The notes under the pieces are model-generated. The model made no database searches, had not been told where the DNA came from, and saw only the letters and a list, made by a program, of their open reading frames with translations. A stretch of 64,000 nt of DNA, from the NCBI GenBank assembly GCA_036186865.1, contig AP025042.1, forward strand, positions 31,453,235 through 31,517,234, written 5' to 3'. Source of the DNA: Eustoma russellianum (lineage: Eukaryota; Streptophyta; Magnoliopsida; Gentianales; Gentianaceae). The position numbers were made by a program, and so were the translations under genes. Positions 34,901 to 48,000 of this stretch are shown here, one piece after another (position 1 is the stretch's first letter; every line of letters begins with the position of its first letter).

Positions 34901-35361
34901 CCAAGTCGATCATGCTATAACATAAATAGCTTTGGATCATTGAACTTCTTGTTCATTACAATATTAGATTCTACTGGATTGATAGTCGCATAATACAATT
35001 CAGATGAGAAAATTGAGAATTTTTCTTTTACAAGATTCTGGCCGAATCACTATATATAATACATAAAAATTTCATATTCCCCTCATTCATGGTTTCAATA
35101 TGAAAATCACTGAGACGTATATCTTTGAAGCTCAATAGGATTCTTTTTGACTTAATAGAAAAATAATGTCATAGTAACCAAGATATGTGTACCATCCGAC
35201 AATATAACGTTTGCTCTTCCGGTGTCCTCAATCAATGTTGTAGTACCAGAAATTGTACTAACATTTGCTTTTGCCAATTGTAACGTCGGAAAATATTTTC
35301 GATCACGAAGAATTATGTGTGTCGTTCCACTGTCAACCAAACATTTGTGTGCACCATCCAT
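31960..35361 (-). pseudogene. Copia pol remnant: protease, integrase, RT, RNase H
   Basis: Read right to left: protease with 'CLVDSGTTHII' (about 35330), pre-integrase and integrase core pieces (34404-34856), integrase end and linker (33844-34164), RT with 'YVDDLNLVGTPEE' (about 32895, the YVDD active site), 'WNGVKHILRYLRGTPG' (about 32480) and RNase H with 'FKDNAACIAQI' (about 32170). Fragments lie in all three minus frames with many stops, so no product is possible. The wording of the motifs suggests a TNT1/Ale-like copia lineage. Confidence 0.85.
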
Positions 35362-35678
35362 CTTGAATAAATATCTAGCATAACATATATAATTTTCATT
35401 ACTAAAGTTAATTCGAGATAATCAAGTCAAAAATATTGAACTGTGTTTCTTGATGAAAAACTTTTCACACGGTAATTTGAATTTTTGAATTTTTTTCAAG
35501 TCATACTATAAACGTGAATTGGAATTATACAGGGACAATAGACACAACCATTTTAAACATTTTTATTTAGGCAAATATAGTAACGCAAATTTTAACAAAA
35601 GTGCATGCTATCACGAAATCAAAACTTATTTATAACAATTCTTATAAAACATGAAATTCATCGAAACAATTTTTTTAA

Positions 35679-36468
35679 TCATTCTTGATCATTCTCATTC
35701 ACAAACTGGATCCGATTGCCATCCATGCTTGGCTTTGTAAGAAAATCCTCAATGTCAAAATGAGTAAAATCTCTTGAATTCAGTTGACCATCATCTGCTA
35801 TGTACCAAAGTCTGCAAAATGAACTTGTTTTCCCCTTGCTTTTATCCTTCTGGGGTGCTTGAAAAAGTTCGGCCAAATGCTTTGGAGTGCGCCAACTACG
35901 AGACCAATGCCCTTGAGCTCCACATCGATAACAAGTTTCTTCATGGTTCTTAGCTGGTGCACCAATTTTCATGGCCTTTGTATTTTATTATGGCTTTTTT
36001 CTTGTTTTCCCACTTCATGTGGTATGGTGCAGAATTTCTACCACGGCTGCGACCTCTACCACGACTACGATCGCGACCACGTTAATTATTATAATGACTT
36101 ACATTCGCTTCATGGAATAGTTGTGACCCGGTCGAATGAGAATTGTGGTTTTTCATCAAAAGTTCATTATTCTGTTCAGCAACTAGCAGACATGAAATCA
36201 GCTGATAATATTTTTCAAACTTTCTTTCCCTATATTGTTGCTGCACGAGCATGTTAGTTGCATGGAAAGTGGTGAACGTTTTTTCTAACATATTAGCATC
36301 GGTAACATTGTCTTCACACAATCTTAACTGCGAGATTATAGAAAACATCGCAGAGTTATAATCATTTACTGTCTTATAATCTTGCAACCTCAAGTGCAAC
36401 CAAAAATATCGAGCCTTTGGAAGGATAACACTTTTCTGATGATCATACTTTCCTCCAAATTTTTCCAT
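35679..36468 (-). pseudogene. Copia gag remnant with zinc knuckle
   Basis: The 36082-36468 frame has a copia gag segment ('WLHLRLQDYKTVNDYNSAMF'). The 35679-35972 frame has a knuckle, 'CYRCGAQGHWSRSW', in which the last Cys is replaced by Trp. The two are separated by shifts. The true N-terminus upstream (36470-36700) is unrecognisable. Confidence 0.75.
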
Positions 36469-36719
36469 AACACATATGGATCTTTTATTCCAAGAGACTC
36501 AGTTTTCAGTCCGCCATGGAGGTAATGAATATCATGGCCTTTGCCTTATGTTGTTCGCTTGTCTCAATCCATCCTTGATAGTATATCCAAGATTCCTAGC
36601 TTTCAAATGAAACTCGACATCAAGGACCCATGGTATATAATTTCATCCAGAAATGTCAAGGACAATAAATTCCAGGTTTGTGATGTTTGACATAAATATG
36701 AGAAAGCATAAATAATATC

Positions 36720-37296
36720 TCAGAAAACTATATACTCTCAAAACTAGAAGTTCGAGTCTATATCATATGCTTCGGGCATTTCGACTATCCATGCTTCAAT
36801 ATGTCAATTGTTCGTGCTTCGGGCATGTCAACTATTTATGCTTCGAGCATATCAACTGTTTATGCTTCGGGATTCAAGCCAAGTATTATTCTTTTCTAGC
36901 TTCAAACTGAATTTAGACTTCAGGCTAGATCAGTTTCATTTATGAGTATTTCTCATATAAGATAGAAGCAGGTAATAATAGAAAATGCAAAAGAGGAAGA
37001 AATCGCAATTTTTTTAAAAACAAATTCAGTAAGAAAAATTGATTTGGAAATGCACTGATTAGATAAACTTAGAGATCTCAGAAACCACCATTCAAAACGT
37101 ACCTGTATGTGTTAAGAACAATATGTCAAAATTTGGTGATGATCCAACGGTGGATGATTTGGCAAATGCAATTCTCTCAGACCTGCGCAGAACTATCCAG
37201 CACATCTGAAAATTTAATATTGTTCTTTTCTTTTGTGTCACTAACACTTTTCTTTCTTTCTTGTATTTGTTTCTTATAGCAATCGTGATGATAACA
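36720..37296. other. 5' untranslated part of the copia element with short repeats
   Basis: At 36765-36880 a unit of about 28 bp (TTATGCTTCGGGCATGTCAAC-like) repeats about four times, imperfectly. The rest is non-coding leader up to the degenerate primer-binding site next to the 5' LTR. Confidence 0.5.
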
Positions 37297-37556
37297 TATT
37301 ATAAATCTAAGTAATGTAATATAAAAAATATTCAAAACAAGAGAGGACATTAAGTAGAGAATAAGAATGTATCTTTTCTTATTCGAAGGTGTATCTAATA
37401 TGTCTAATATAGTGTCCTATTTATATGAATTTGGAGATGTGGATGCATTAAATTAGTTACACATTTTCTTGTTTCTTGGAACATATTTGGATTGATATAA
37501 TCTTTGTTAAGACTATCTTGCACATTCACAATTCATAATTCATAATGTTCATAACA
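37297..37556 (-). repeat. 5' LTR of copia element
   Basis: This 260 bp partner of 30756-31694 retains the empty hAT target site (AGTGTCCTATTTATA region). Its promoter would fire leftwards, away from the SYP61-type gene. Confidence 0.88.
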
Positions 37557-37561
37557 AAAAC

Positions 37562-39077
37562 ACTATTTTGATAAATATTTATTAATTTTTTTCTCCTGAT
37601 TTCTCAGTCTGGTGTGTTGAGAGTCGAGACTACCTGATCCCAATTTGCCCTGATTATCTTCTCTTGCTCCATTTCTACGTTTCTGCTGGCAAATCCCCTT
37701 CGATTTCCTCAATCCACTTGTAATTGGCAATCTTCACTGGCGTCTAAACACATCTGGAGCTCCCAAAGATTTGATCACGGCGTCCGGTGGTGGTTTCGAG
37801 CTTACCTAGACGTTTTTCAGCATCGACTGCCTGTACAAATCTTCGGTAACCACTATTTTAAGCGCATTTATTTTATTGATTTTCTATACTTGGTCTGATC
37901 TCATGGATTTGGCTACAGTGTGACGTTTACTTTTGTTGGGTGCTGAATGGTCGGGTTTCGGTTTCTAGGACTTTTGGATCACCGACTGCGTGACAGTTAG
38001 TTTGAAATCTTCAGTTACTAGATCTTGCCGAATTTGTCCTATTGATCTTCAGTAGTTTTGGTCTGTGTTCATGACCTGACCCCTTGATTTAGGTTACAAT
38101 GTGCTATGGTGACCTTAATTGGACGCTAAATAGTCGGGTTTGGGTTTCTAGTTATTTGATTTTTGATATGTTTGAAGTTTGATGCTCTGCTGTATTTTGT
38201 CTAATCATTCTACATGTTTGTAAAGTGAATGCTTAATGGGGATTCAATTTGGGGACTGTTAAGACATTTGGTTTATGGAAGAAATTTGATTGTGTCGAAG
38301 TAGGAGTGTGGAGGGGTTGTGAATGTGAATACATGCAAACTAAATCCTGAATAACGCAATTTTCAACAATCATCAATATGAAAACTGTATACTAAATAGA
38401 TAAAGTAGTCCACTTTTCTTCAATCGGATGTTTAACACGCAAAATTTTAATTTTAGTTGCATATATTAAGTGCTGATATAACACTAATCTAAGTGTACCT
38501 CCCTATTTGAAAGAATATGCAATGAAATCTCTAGTTATCAAGAAGCTACACATTAAGCAAGTGGCTTGATACAATAATAACAACAACAACAACAATCAAG
38601 CCCTTTTCCCACTTTTTGAGTGGGTTATATGTATCAATCATTTCTTTTATGCTTTATTTATTTATTTATTTCTATTTTTTTATTGAATAAGTTTTCTAGG
38701 GAAGGAACATTCAAATTCCAAAGTTGAGTGACATGGTCAAATGTCTGAGATTAAAAAAAACCCTTATTAAAATTTAACCTTGATGTTATATTTCTTTTGT
38801 TCTTCAGTTTTGCAGACTCTTTCAAATTGCAAGACACAATTTTCTGTCTGTCTATGGTGAAGTAATACTATCGACTTGAGTACAAGTTTTATTTGCAGGT
38901 TTGTGTTTCTATATTAGCAAAATTTCTTCCTCCTCCTCCATCCTTTCCACTCCCTTGGCTTCTGCATGACATCACATAGTTTTTCTGATTTATAAGAGGT
39001 GAGCCTTTCAAATTACAACTTTTTTATTTTTTAGGTAGGTACTGAGTTCTGCATTAAGATATTTTAAAGTAGAAAGG
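37562..39077 (+). promoter_or_regulatory. Presumed promoter remnant, 5' leader and leader intron(s) of the SYP61-type gene
   Basis: Directly after the copia target duplication comes C/T-rich leader-like DNA (about 37590-37860). A strong donor, AAGAGGTGAGC, at about 38999 and an acceptor, TTTTTTAG, at about 39034 suggest a leader intron just before the start codon; another acceptor-like TTATTTGCAG ends near 38899. A short LINE/SINE-tail remnant (CAACAACAACAACAATCAAG, then CACTTTTTGAGTGGGTTATAT) lies at about 38575-38635. The transcription start is not determined. Confidence 0.45.
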
Positions 39078-42000
39078 ATGTCATCTTCGGTTCAAGATCC
39101 CTTTTACATTGTAAAGGAAGAGATTCAAGAATCTGTAAGTTTATTTCCGCCATTTGTTATTTCTTTCAGATTCATCAATTTATTAAGACTTTGTTCTTTT
39201 GCATATGTCAGTCCGATTGTTCTACTTTTATTTATGTATACCTAACTGATATTTAAATCTTTGAGTTGGGCTCACCCTTCTTTGTATGGGAAAGTGGCAA
39301 TTTGGTTTCTTCAGCACCCTATACAGTGCAAAAGATGTTCACAGAAAAAGAAAAAAATACTGTTCAGAAGATGAATTCATTAAGGGTAATCTGAACTGAC
39401 TTTAAGGCTTATTGGGATTATTAAAATGATTGTTTCAATAGCATTTTTAAGTATTTTGAATTCTTCGTTTCTTAAGTTTCTTTAGTTGGAACCTAAAACT
39501 AGTTTAGGGTTAACACCATAATAGAGATTCGGTATAATTTTTTTTTTTTTTTTGATTTCTGGATGTGTTTCCAACAACCATGCTTTGCAGTAATTTTGTA
39601 AGTTTTTCTATGTACTAATTTGGAATGGTTTCCTTTAGTGTTTTGAGATGATTAAGCTTAAGTCACACATTTTATGCTGGAATCTCGTTTTGGTGCATGT
39701 AAATCTATCTCTATGTAAATGCAGAAACTCATACCTGAAAAAACTTGCCCAAAAAAAAAAAAAGAAACTCATACCTGAATGCATCTGGATTCCAAAACTC
39801 TTCCTACGTACAAAATAGCTTCCAAGGACATCCGGAATAATTCCCATAAGGTACACATACCAAGCTCTTCATAAGTATGTGCCACGTTTTTCTGTCTTGC
39901 TGATCGTCTTATTACGTAATAACTTTTACCCCCTTTTTGCGATCACTTCATAAAATCGAACTAGAAGTTGTGGGTTCTCCTTTGAAACTTATGTTCCCTT
40001 TAGGATGTTTCAAATCATCCGAAGGTGGCCCGCTCTCTTAGAACATGGTTTTCATAGTCATGACCTATTCCCTCTATACTTCATTAAAATGCGTACAAGT
40101 GTTAATAGTGACACATCATGGCGAGGACCCCGAGTCCCATACATAGTGTCATACTTAGTCATGTTATCACTAATAATCTCACTTGCTTACTTGTGGTCTA
40201 CTCATCATAACTTAAAGAAAACTATCATAATCACTCATGCTTGGTAAATAGGAAGTAGAGCAGAGGCCATAGATACCTCACACTTATTAGGCGTACCTTG
40301 GTTGTTTCTTTGTCATCCACATAAACTAGCCTTACATGGATACGGTTTCCAACCTCTACCTCGTTTGCTTGTTAATTCGTTTCATTCATTCTTTCATTCC
40401 CTTACTATCGCATTCCGCTCTGTAGCGGTCCTTCCATAATTCCCCAAAGGTCCTTGAATACGACTTAACTTAGCCTAATTTGATTTGGGGGTCTAGACCG
40501 CGCACAAATCTGATCAGCTTAAACCTTTCATCTCTTATAATCAAAGGAACATACTGTCTCAAAGTAATGAATGAGTACGGAGCTGCCTGACCCTTGTCTT
40601 AGTGAGTCAAATTCCTCAACCCTTCTCGTGACTAAGTCCTGAGAGAGGAAGAACTCACAAAACTCCTCTTGGAACTTTGCCCTTATCCTATCCAGTACTA
40701 GTATCATCATGGAGTTACTTTCAACTTTACTTAACCATCTTTCCGCCTACTATGAACTAAATTCCCTGCCAAACCTTGAATACGTGTTCTCTTTAACTAT
40801 TGCTAGTACAGTTTACTGCCTCCTGGGGTGACAGTGATGATGTCATCTTACTGAATTGTGGTGACATCCGCACCACGAAGTGTCGGAGTCTTACTTAAGG
40901 TATAAATATTCAGAATAAGCGACACCATTTAATTCGTAATCCATATACGATCTTATGGTCATGCAAGCAGGCATGATTACATTCTATAGATGGCCATCGA
41001 CTAGGGCTTTATCATTTGGTCAAAGCCCTAATTTCCAGTCTAAGTCATCCTGGTCTAAGGTCAACTCTCATCTAAGATCAGAACTTAGGTCTAAGATCAA
41101 ACTTAGTTGACTACGATCATAACTTAGTTCTACATTCTGCCCGGATCTGGAGCCTTTGCTCTGATACCACCTGTGGCGCCCCGCACCCCGGCCCCGCCGA
41201 AGTCGGTGCACCCGTCGTACTTCACTAAGGAGAGTACTAAGCGTCGTCTCATACGTATCATGATCCATGGTATAATGCATGGATTTTCGCGCTTACACGC
41301 AGATAAGTATGTGAAACCGTGACAGAATTTAAAACTTTAAATTAAAAGCGTCCACTAGATCATTCTTTGTTTTACAACCCAAATCAAAGTATCGACATTC
41401 TCAAAAGTAGATGTTTCCCATCACAACTACATAATCAGTCATCAGTCATAATCGTCAAGTCATGTCTCCTAATCCGCCCATCCTTCGCTGCACTCACGGG
41501 TAGGGGTCTCTATGTCCATCCTCAATCCGTAATACCCTGTTCCCTGCAGCCTCTGGGAGGAAAAATAGGGGGTGAGTGACAAAGTCACCAGCAAGTATAC
41601 CATAAACAATCATGCATTAACTGGAAAGTACATACGAGAACCGAACCCCCAAAATTCGGTTTAGAACATACCTGACCTTCCATTAAACACCCGTAAGAAG
41701 TCAACACAAGGTATATCTAGGGTCATAGCTTAACAGAGATTGAAACTTAACAGAGATCATAGCTTATGAAAGGATCGTCGTTCAATAAAGATCATGGCAT
41801 ACAAAAAGGTCATCACTCAATAAAGATCATAACCTAGGAGCTACCAATTCATAACGTCTTGACCTAAACGTCATGAATAAGATCGTATCAACAGTAGTGA
41901 AATCATAACTTAGGTAACAAGAGATAGGAGGATCATAACCTATGTAACATTACCTCTAGCATTTGGCTAGCGTCTCATCCCTTCAATTAATAACCGATAA

Positions 42001-45000
42001 GGCAATAAAGTCATAACTTAGTCACGAAGCAAGTAATAATACAGCCTAGTGCAAATAGACTCAACATCATGCTCATGACCATATGCAATGCGTATGAATG
42101 TGCAAAAGTAGCGCATAATGCGCTACACCCCATGCCGTTGTGATCAACACTTAATGCATCAAGATCATAACTTAAGCAAGATCGTTACTTAAAGAGCATA
42201 ACAATAAAAGATTGTACCTCGTATCAATTCATAACATAACGAGAGTCATCACTTAAGGAATTCATACTTAGGGCCTACGAGGTCATCACAACATAGTCTA
42301 AGTATCATGTGTCACTACGCAACGACTTAATGAATGTAACATGCATGCATATGTACGTGTGATGCATCATGATAAAAATGAGAATATGAACTTTTCATGC
42401 TCTTCTTTCAAATCATCATCGTCATAAAACAATAGAGTGTTCAGATCTATCTTTCTGGATCTGAGGCGGTAACTTCTCCCCTTCGAATCTATTACACCCG
42501 GATTCGGAACGGTAACGTCATCATACTTGCCGGGTCTATTCTCTTCCGGGCCCGCACGGTCATCATACTTGTCGGGTCTATTCTATTCCGGGCTCGCACG
42601 GTCATCATACTTGCCCGGTCTATTCTATTCCGGGCCTGCACGGTCATCATACATACTGGCCAGTTCATACTCACACACGGTACCGGTGGGGAAGCGTTCT
42701 TTTAAAAACACAAAAATCATCTTTTTGAAAACGCTTTTCATCTTTCTTTCACGTAAAATCCATGCCATAAATCATGCATGTGATGATGAATGCAATATAT
42801 GACATGCATTATGCGACTCGTGAACAAATGCATCATAACATGCATGCACGGACTCGTCTTTTAAACTGGAAAGAAAACTGTCCAGCAATCACCTTCTGTT
42901 CATACTGCTTCGTGCTCATCAATTCGTGCTCATATTCATAAACTCATGCCATACATATGCATAATGAAGGCTTAGACACATGCTATAAAAATTTCGTAAC
43001 ATTCCGAAACGTCTAAGGACCTCAAAACATCATACTATCCTCAAAGGTACTGCTGAAATCAGCAGGGCAGTACCGCCTTACCTCAGTTTCGTGGGTCATA
43101 AAACCTTATTCATTTTGATCCAACACCTGGAAAACATAGCTAATTCACCAAGGAACAATATTCATAAGGCTAACCATCACATTTAAACTTAAATGAGCAA
43201 GATCAAAGCCTTACAACTTATGACAATAAACTGTCCTGTTTTCCAGTTTTGTACACTAACTTTAACTCAGTTGTTAACCGTCAAAATGGTAGTTTCATAC
43301 TGGTTTCTCTACATGAACATGTACATCTATACCCTAGGTGATTACCATAAAAATTCCAAAGCAATCCAATAAGTTTAAGGGGGTCATCTAGTTACTTTCC
43401 CAAAATGGGTACATGCGGAAACTGGAAAGACCAATTAAATCACGAATTGAATTGTGACCAAACCACAACTCCTTTTACTAAAATTCCAACTCACGGATCT
43501 AATACACACATCAAACTATCACCATGTCAAAAATCAGCTCATTTGCACTTTCCTAAGGTTCATTTTCAACTCGTGAAACACGACACATAAAACTGTTCAG
43601 CTCCAGTACTTCTGTTTGGCCAATCCTTACTAAAAATTTCATTAAAAACAAACCACAACTCCTTTTAATGAAATTCCAACTCTCACACTTCATATACCTA
43701 AGAGGCTAACATCATACGAAAAATTAGCCAATTGAAACACTCCTAAGGTTCATTTTCAGGTCGTACAACATGACACATCGAAACAGTCCAGTCCCAGTAA
43801 TTGCTTCTTGAGCAGTCTTACCAAAAGATTTATTAAAAATAAACCATAACTCTTTTTACTGCAATTCCAACTCTCACTTGTACTACACACACAGAGCTAG
43901 TGTCATGTCAAAATTTAGCTTAATTGAACACCTTTAAGGTTCGTTCTCAGGTCACGCAATCAGCAACACAAATCTGCCAGTTCCAGTAGTTTCAGCACTT
44001 CATCACCTTTTTATTGTTCAAGCATTCTTCAACTAAGATTCATAACTTAAAAATGGCTAGTCATTCAAGCATGCACTTCACAAATAAGGCAAGATTGGCT
44101 AGAGTATACTTGCCTCCTTGAACCTTAGAGATTTTCCTTAGCTTGAACCTTGGTTGATATGGAGTGAAGTCCTCCTCTAACTTCATCATGTAGTGCACGT
44201 TTTTGAGAGAAAGAAATGATGTATCATTAGCTACCTTCTTAATGAAGAAATAACTACATTGAGGTTATGATTTTCTTACCAAAATGAAGCTTGGAAATGG
44301 ATTCAAACCATCAAGATGTTAGCTTCTCCTTAGTGGCTTGAAGAATCTTCTCCTAGTGTCCTCATGAAAGTCACGTTTTTGTGCAAGGAGAAAGGGGTAC
44401 TAGGTGAGTTTCATCCTTTGAAATATAGAACTCACTTAGAAGATTTAATCATACACTTACCTAGATGAATTCTTGGAGCTTGAAGATTTTCCTTAGGCTC
44501 ACTGGCCGTATACCTTGATGAAGAAATAAGAAAGTCTCTTGTTCCTTGTAATTTCTTGAGTGTTGAATATTCTAGAGTTGATTTGAAGAAAGTTTTCTTC
44601 TCCCTTGGTTAAGGAGATAACGTGGGTAGTAGTAAGAGGGAAGGGATGGTTTAGGCTAATTAGAGTTAGTTAACCTTAGTTACTTTTTGCCCAACCAAGG
44701 TTACTTTAGTTCAACTATGGTTACTTTATGTCAACCATAGTTACTTTATGCCAACTATAGTTACTTTATGGCTAACTATAGTTACTTTATGTCAACTATA
44801 GTTACTTTATGGCTAACCTAGGTTACTTTATCCAACTAGAGTTGTTTCCTTAACCTTGTAGTAAATATTAAGTAACCATGGTAATTTTTTTCTTGGTCAA
44901 CTAGGGGGGACCAATTTCTAGGCTTGGTTGACCCCTTTACCATGCTTAATTTTTCTTGTTCCAAGACAACCTATTTTATTGTAGTCTTACTAATTACATA

Positions 45001-48000
45001 ATTGTGATAATAAGGAAAATTCTAGACTCCTCCAAGGCCCTTATGGCCGAATTTTACATAATGTTGGAAGGGTAGTTTGTCATTTCACTTGTGTCGTGTG
45101 ACACACCTACATAATTATATTAAATTTCCCATAATATTTACTTTAAGGAAATTCTGTCGGAGAATGTCAAATTGTAGTTACATTTAAATAATGTAACTGG
45201 TTGACTAATTCTTAGTGACTCATCTCATAAGAGTCGGCGGTATAGACGAATTCCCGTGGGGCATAACATTATTCCCTCCTTAAACCGCTTTATACGATTC
45301 TCAGTATATACCGATTTTCGCGGGGTACAACAGTGGCGTGTATATAAGTTTGTGTTCCGTTTTAGTCTCCTACTATTTTCACCTAAATAATGCCCATTTG
45401 CTGTCAAGTGGATGCATTTCCAGCTGCTAGTGGGTAACAGTTTTATTTGGTTGCCCTTACTTCTAAGTATGTATTTCGGTAATATGTGTTTTTTCTTTCC
45501 TGTTTGACAGATTGACAACTTGCTATCCACCTTTCACCAATGGGAGCGGTTATCTCCAGATAGTGGGGAGAGACTGCAATTGACAAAGGAGCTTCGCTCT
45601 GGCTGTGAGAGCATTGAGTGGCAGGTATATGTCTATGAACTGTGCATTAAAATTATATTTCTTCTGCCTTATTGATGTCATCCGCGTCCGCCGCTGCCCC
45701 CCCCCCCCCAAAAAAAAAAAAAAAAAAAAGGACCAAAGAGTAAGAAAACCCATAGTTGTAACATATGATGTATGGATATGACAAAACTGTGCCAATTTTC
45801 GTGTTGCTTATGAACTGTACACAAATGTGGTCAGATACACAAAAATTCACTGGTACATACTAGCTGGACACAGATTCACACATCCTTCAGGAACACGAAT
45901 CTAAACACTTGAGAATGATAAAATTGCTTCAGTTTATATAATCCTTAGGTATGTGCGGAATCTGTGTCCGTTTTGTATCCTAAGGATAGTGGCTCCATTT
46001 ACTTAGCTATGTTAATAGTTTCTCCCATTTTTCATTGTTTTGGAGCAATGAACATGCTCTATGTACTGCAGTTGTTCTTTTCTGTCAAGTAATCCATGAC
46101 TATTCAGTCAGTACTGAAGGTTGAATTTTTTGATAGTAAGGTGGATGAGTTGGACAAAACAATTTCTGTGGCAGCAAGAGATCCTTCTTGGTATGGCATT
46201 AACGAAGCGGAGCTCGAGAAACGACGGAGATGGACCACCAAAGCCCGTACTCAGGTTCCTGTTTAGAGAGCTCTTATTCTTATTTGTGACTCTTAGTAAT
46301 TCGTGTTCTCTTAAACGAAAGCTGCTACTTGAGTATGAGTACTGGACTAGGAGCAACACAATTTTTCAGTTTATCTTGTAGGTTTTGTGTGTGTGTATTT
46401 TTTTTATTTGCCTTACATGAAATAACTTTCGATTTCCTTTGCTGCATAGGTGGGAAATGTGAAGAAAGCAGTTCTGTCAGGGAAGGAATCTAATGGCTTA
46501 AGCACTTCTGATGTCAATGTGATGAGGAAAGAACTTATGAGGATGCCACATTTTCAGCAGTCAGAGGGGTCCAACCAATATCCTGCTCGTGATACTGATG
46601 ACTTCGTTTCTTCTGAATCAGATAGACAGCTACTTCTCATAAAGTAGTCATACGTTTTCTTAACAACTTTACTGGCCTCTCTTCTGTCTTATTTCTTACC
46701 AGATGCATTTTCAGTACATATGATTCGTGATATAGGTGATGTTGGCATTTATAGTCCCAAGCAGCAATCCTTTAGTAACTTCCTGCAAATGGCAAATAAC
46801 TGTTGCAGAATACTCTTGCGCTGCTTATATTAGATTTTCAGCCCTGCAATTATCTTTATCTCTTCTTTTCTTTCTTATGTGTGTGTGTGTGTTTTTTCTT
46901 TTTTCTTTTTTTTTTTTTGGGGGGGGGGGGGGGGGGGGAGGTCAAAGGGCACGGAATTAAGTCTTTCATGTTTTTTTTGTTATTATAATTCTAGGCATCT
47001 TTACTTTTCCGATGCTTCTCTTATGGACAGCAAAGAAATCTATTAATTAGTCATGTCGTCTGGGGAGCATATATTCATGATTATTTATAGCTTTCTCCTG
47101 GACTCTGGCAATGCTTATAGCCTAAGTGTAATTAAACTCTTCCCAAAATTTTCTATGCTACAAGTGAATTGGTAGAGTGTGGCTTATTGTAGAAAAACCG
47201 TGTAAATAATAGGTGATATGTGGGGTATAATAGACATTTATTGTAATTAGGAAAATATTTTTCTTTTCTTTATGTATATGACCGTTGGGGTCATGTAGGG
47301 ATTTGACAGTTGTATCATCTTCTTGATGATACCTTCTTTTATTACCGTTAGAATACTCAGTAGAATTTTAAGGCTTACTGTATATATATTGTACTACAGA
47401 GAATGAAGGTTTAAGTGCTGATGAATAATAACTGTGAATTTCTTCCAACTGTTCATAATTCAAGTCTTAAAGTTCTTTAGTGTATCAGAGCCTTTGCTCT
47501 CAAACATTACATGGCTGTTTCCATTATTCCAGTCCAATAGCTTCTTCTGAGAATTCTTCACACTATATTGTAAAAGTGGTTTTATACCAGAAAAGTCTCA
47601 CAGACTATATGTTCGATCAGCAAAGATATCAAAGACTATTATCTGTCTTTGATTCCTGCTGAAGGTGAAGTGGAATAACAGTGTTTATGAGGAAGACGAA
47701 CACAAAAGGAAAAGGAAGAATAGTGAGAAAAAAGAAGAATACTTCTGTTCATCTGGTTGATCATCTGGTTGTTAAAGAGTTTTAACGTTCCTTGTTAATG
47801 TTCGTCGTTACTTAACGACGATAACGAAGTTTGAAACTGTTATTGTTAAACAAACAGTAACTAGAGGAAACAAATCTCGACTGAGGTGGCTCTCTGCATG
47901 CCATACATCTGGATTTTAGGTCGAGGTGGCATCCTGCATGCTATACACCTGGAATCGCACTCACTTGTTGTTGGAAACAAACAACCGCCTACTACACCCT

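Larger units (their letters stand above)
30756..37556 (-). mobile_element. Ty1/copia element, complete in outline, strongly decayed
   Basis: Paired LTRs lie at 30756-31694 (3' LTR, enlarged by a nested hAT-type element) and 37297-37556 (5' LTR, 260 bp), flanked by AAAAC duplications at 30751-30755 and 37557-37561. The PPT CCAATGGGGAG precedes the 3' LTR on the minus strand. A degenerate initiator-Met-like site, TGTTATCA, follows the 5' LTR. The body keeps the copia order gag, protease, integrase, RT, RNase H, with many stops and shifts. The host side at 37562 is the presumed leader of the SYP61-type gene. Confidence 0.88.
40500..45332 (-). mobile_element. Ty3/gypsy (probable chromovirus) 5' LTR plus gag remnant in SYP61 intron 1
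   Basis: On the minus strand a 4.16 kb LTR (45332 to 41172, TGTTGTACCCC...GGCGCCACA) is followed by an initiator-Met primer-binding site and a gag fragment. The remaining body and the 3' LTR are missing. A long LTR beginning TGTTGTACCCC with this primer site is usual for Del/Tekay chromoviruses; the lineage is inferred. The target duplication cannot be confirmed, because the left end is lost (the right flank starts GTGGC). The element is antisense to the gene. Confidence 0.75.
41172..45332 (-). repeat. Long gypsy 5' LTR (4.16 kb) with internal tandem repeats
   Basis: The LTR contains three separate tandem arrays (see next entries) and many diffuse ATCATAACTTAG-like motifs (41050-42300). Its TG/CA borders and the adjacent PBS support the limits; no partner LTR is present. 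Confidence 0.75.

Noticed and set aside
42492..42802. Repeat proteins on both strands ('TVRARNRIDPASMM', 'SGLFYSGPARSSY')
   Set aside because: Translations of the 42-bp tandem repeat in the gypsy LTR; the period is a multiple of three.
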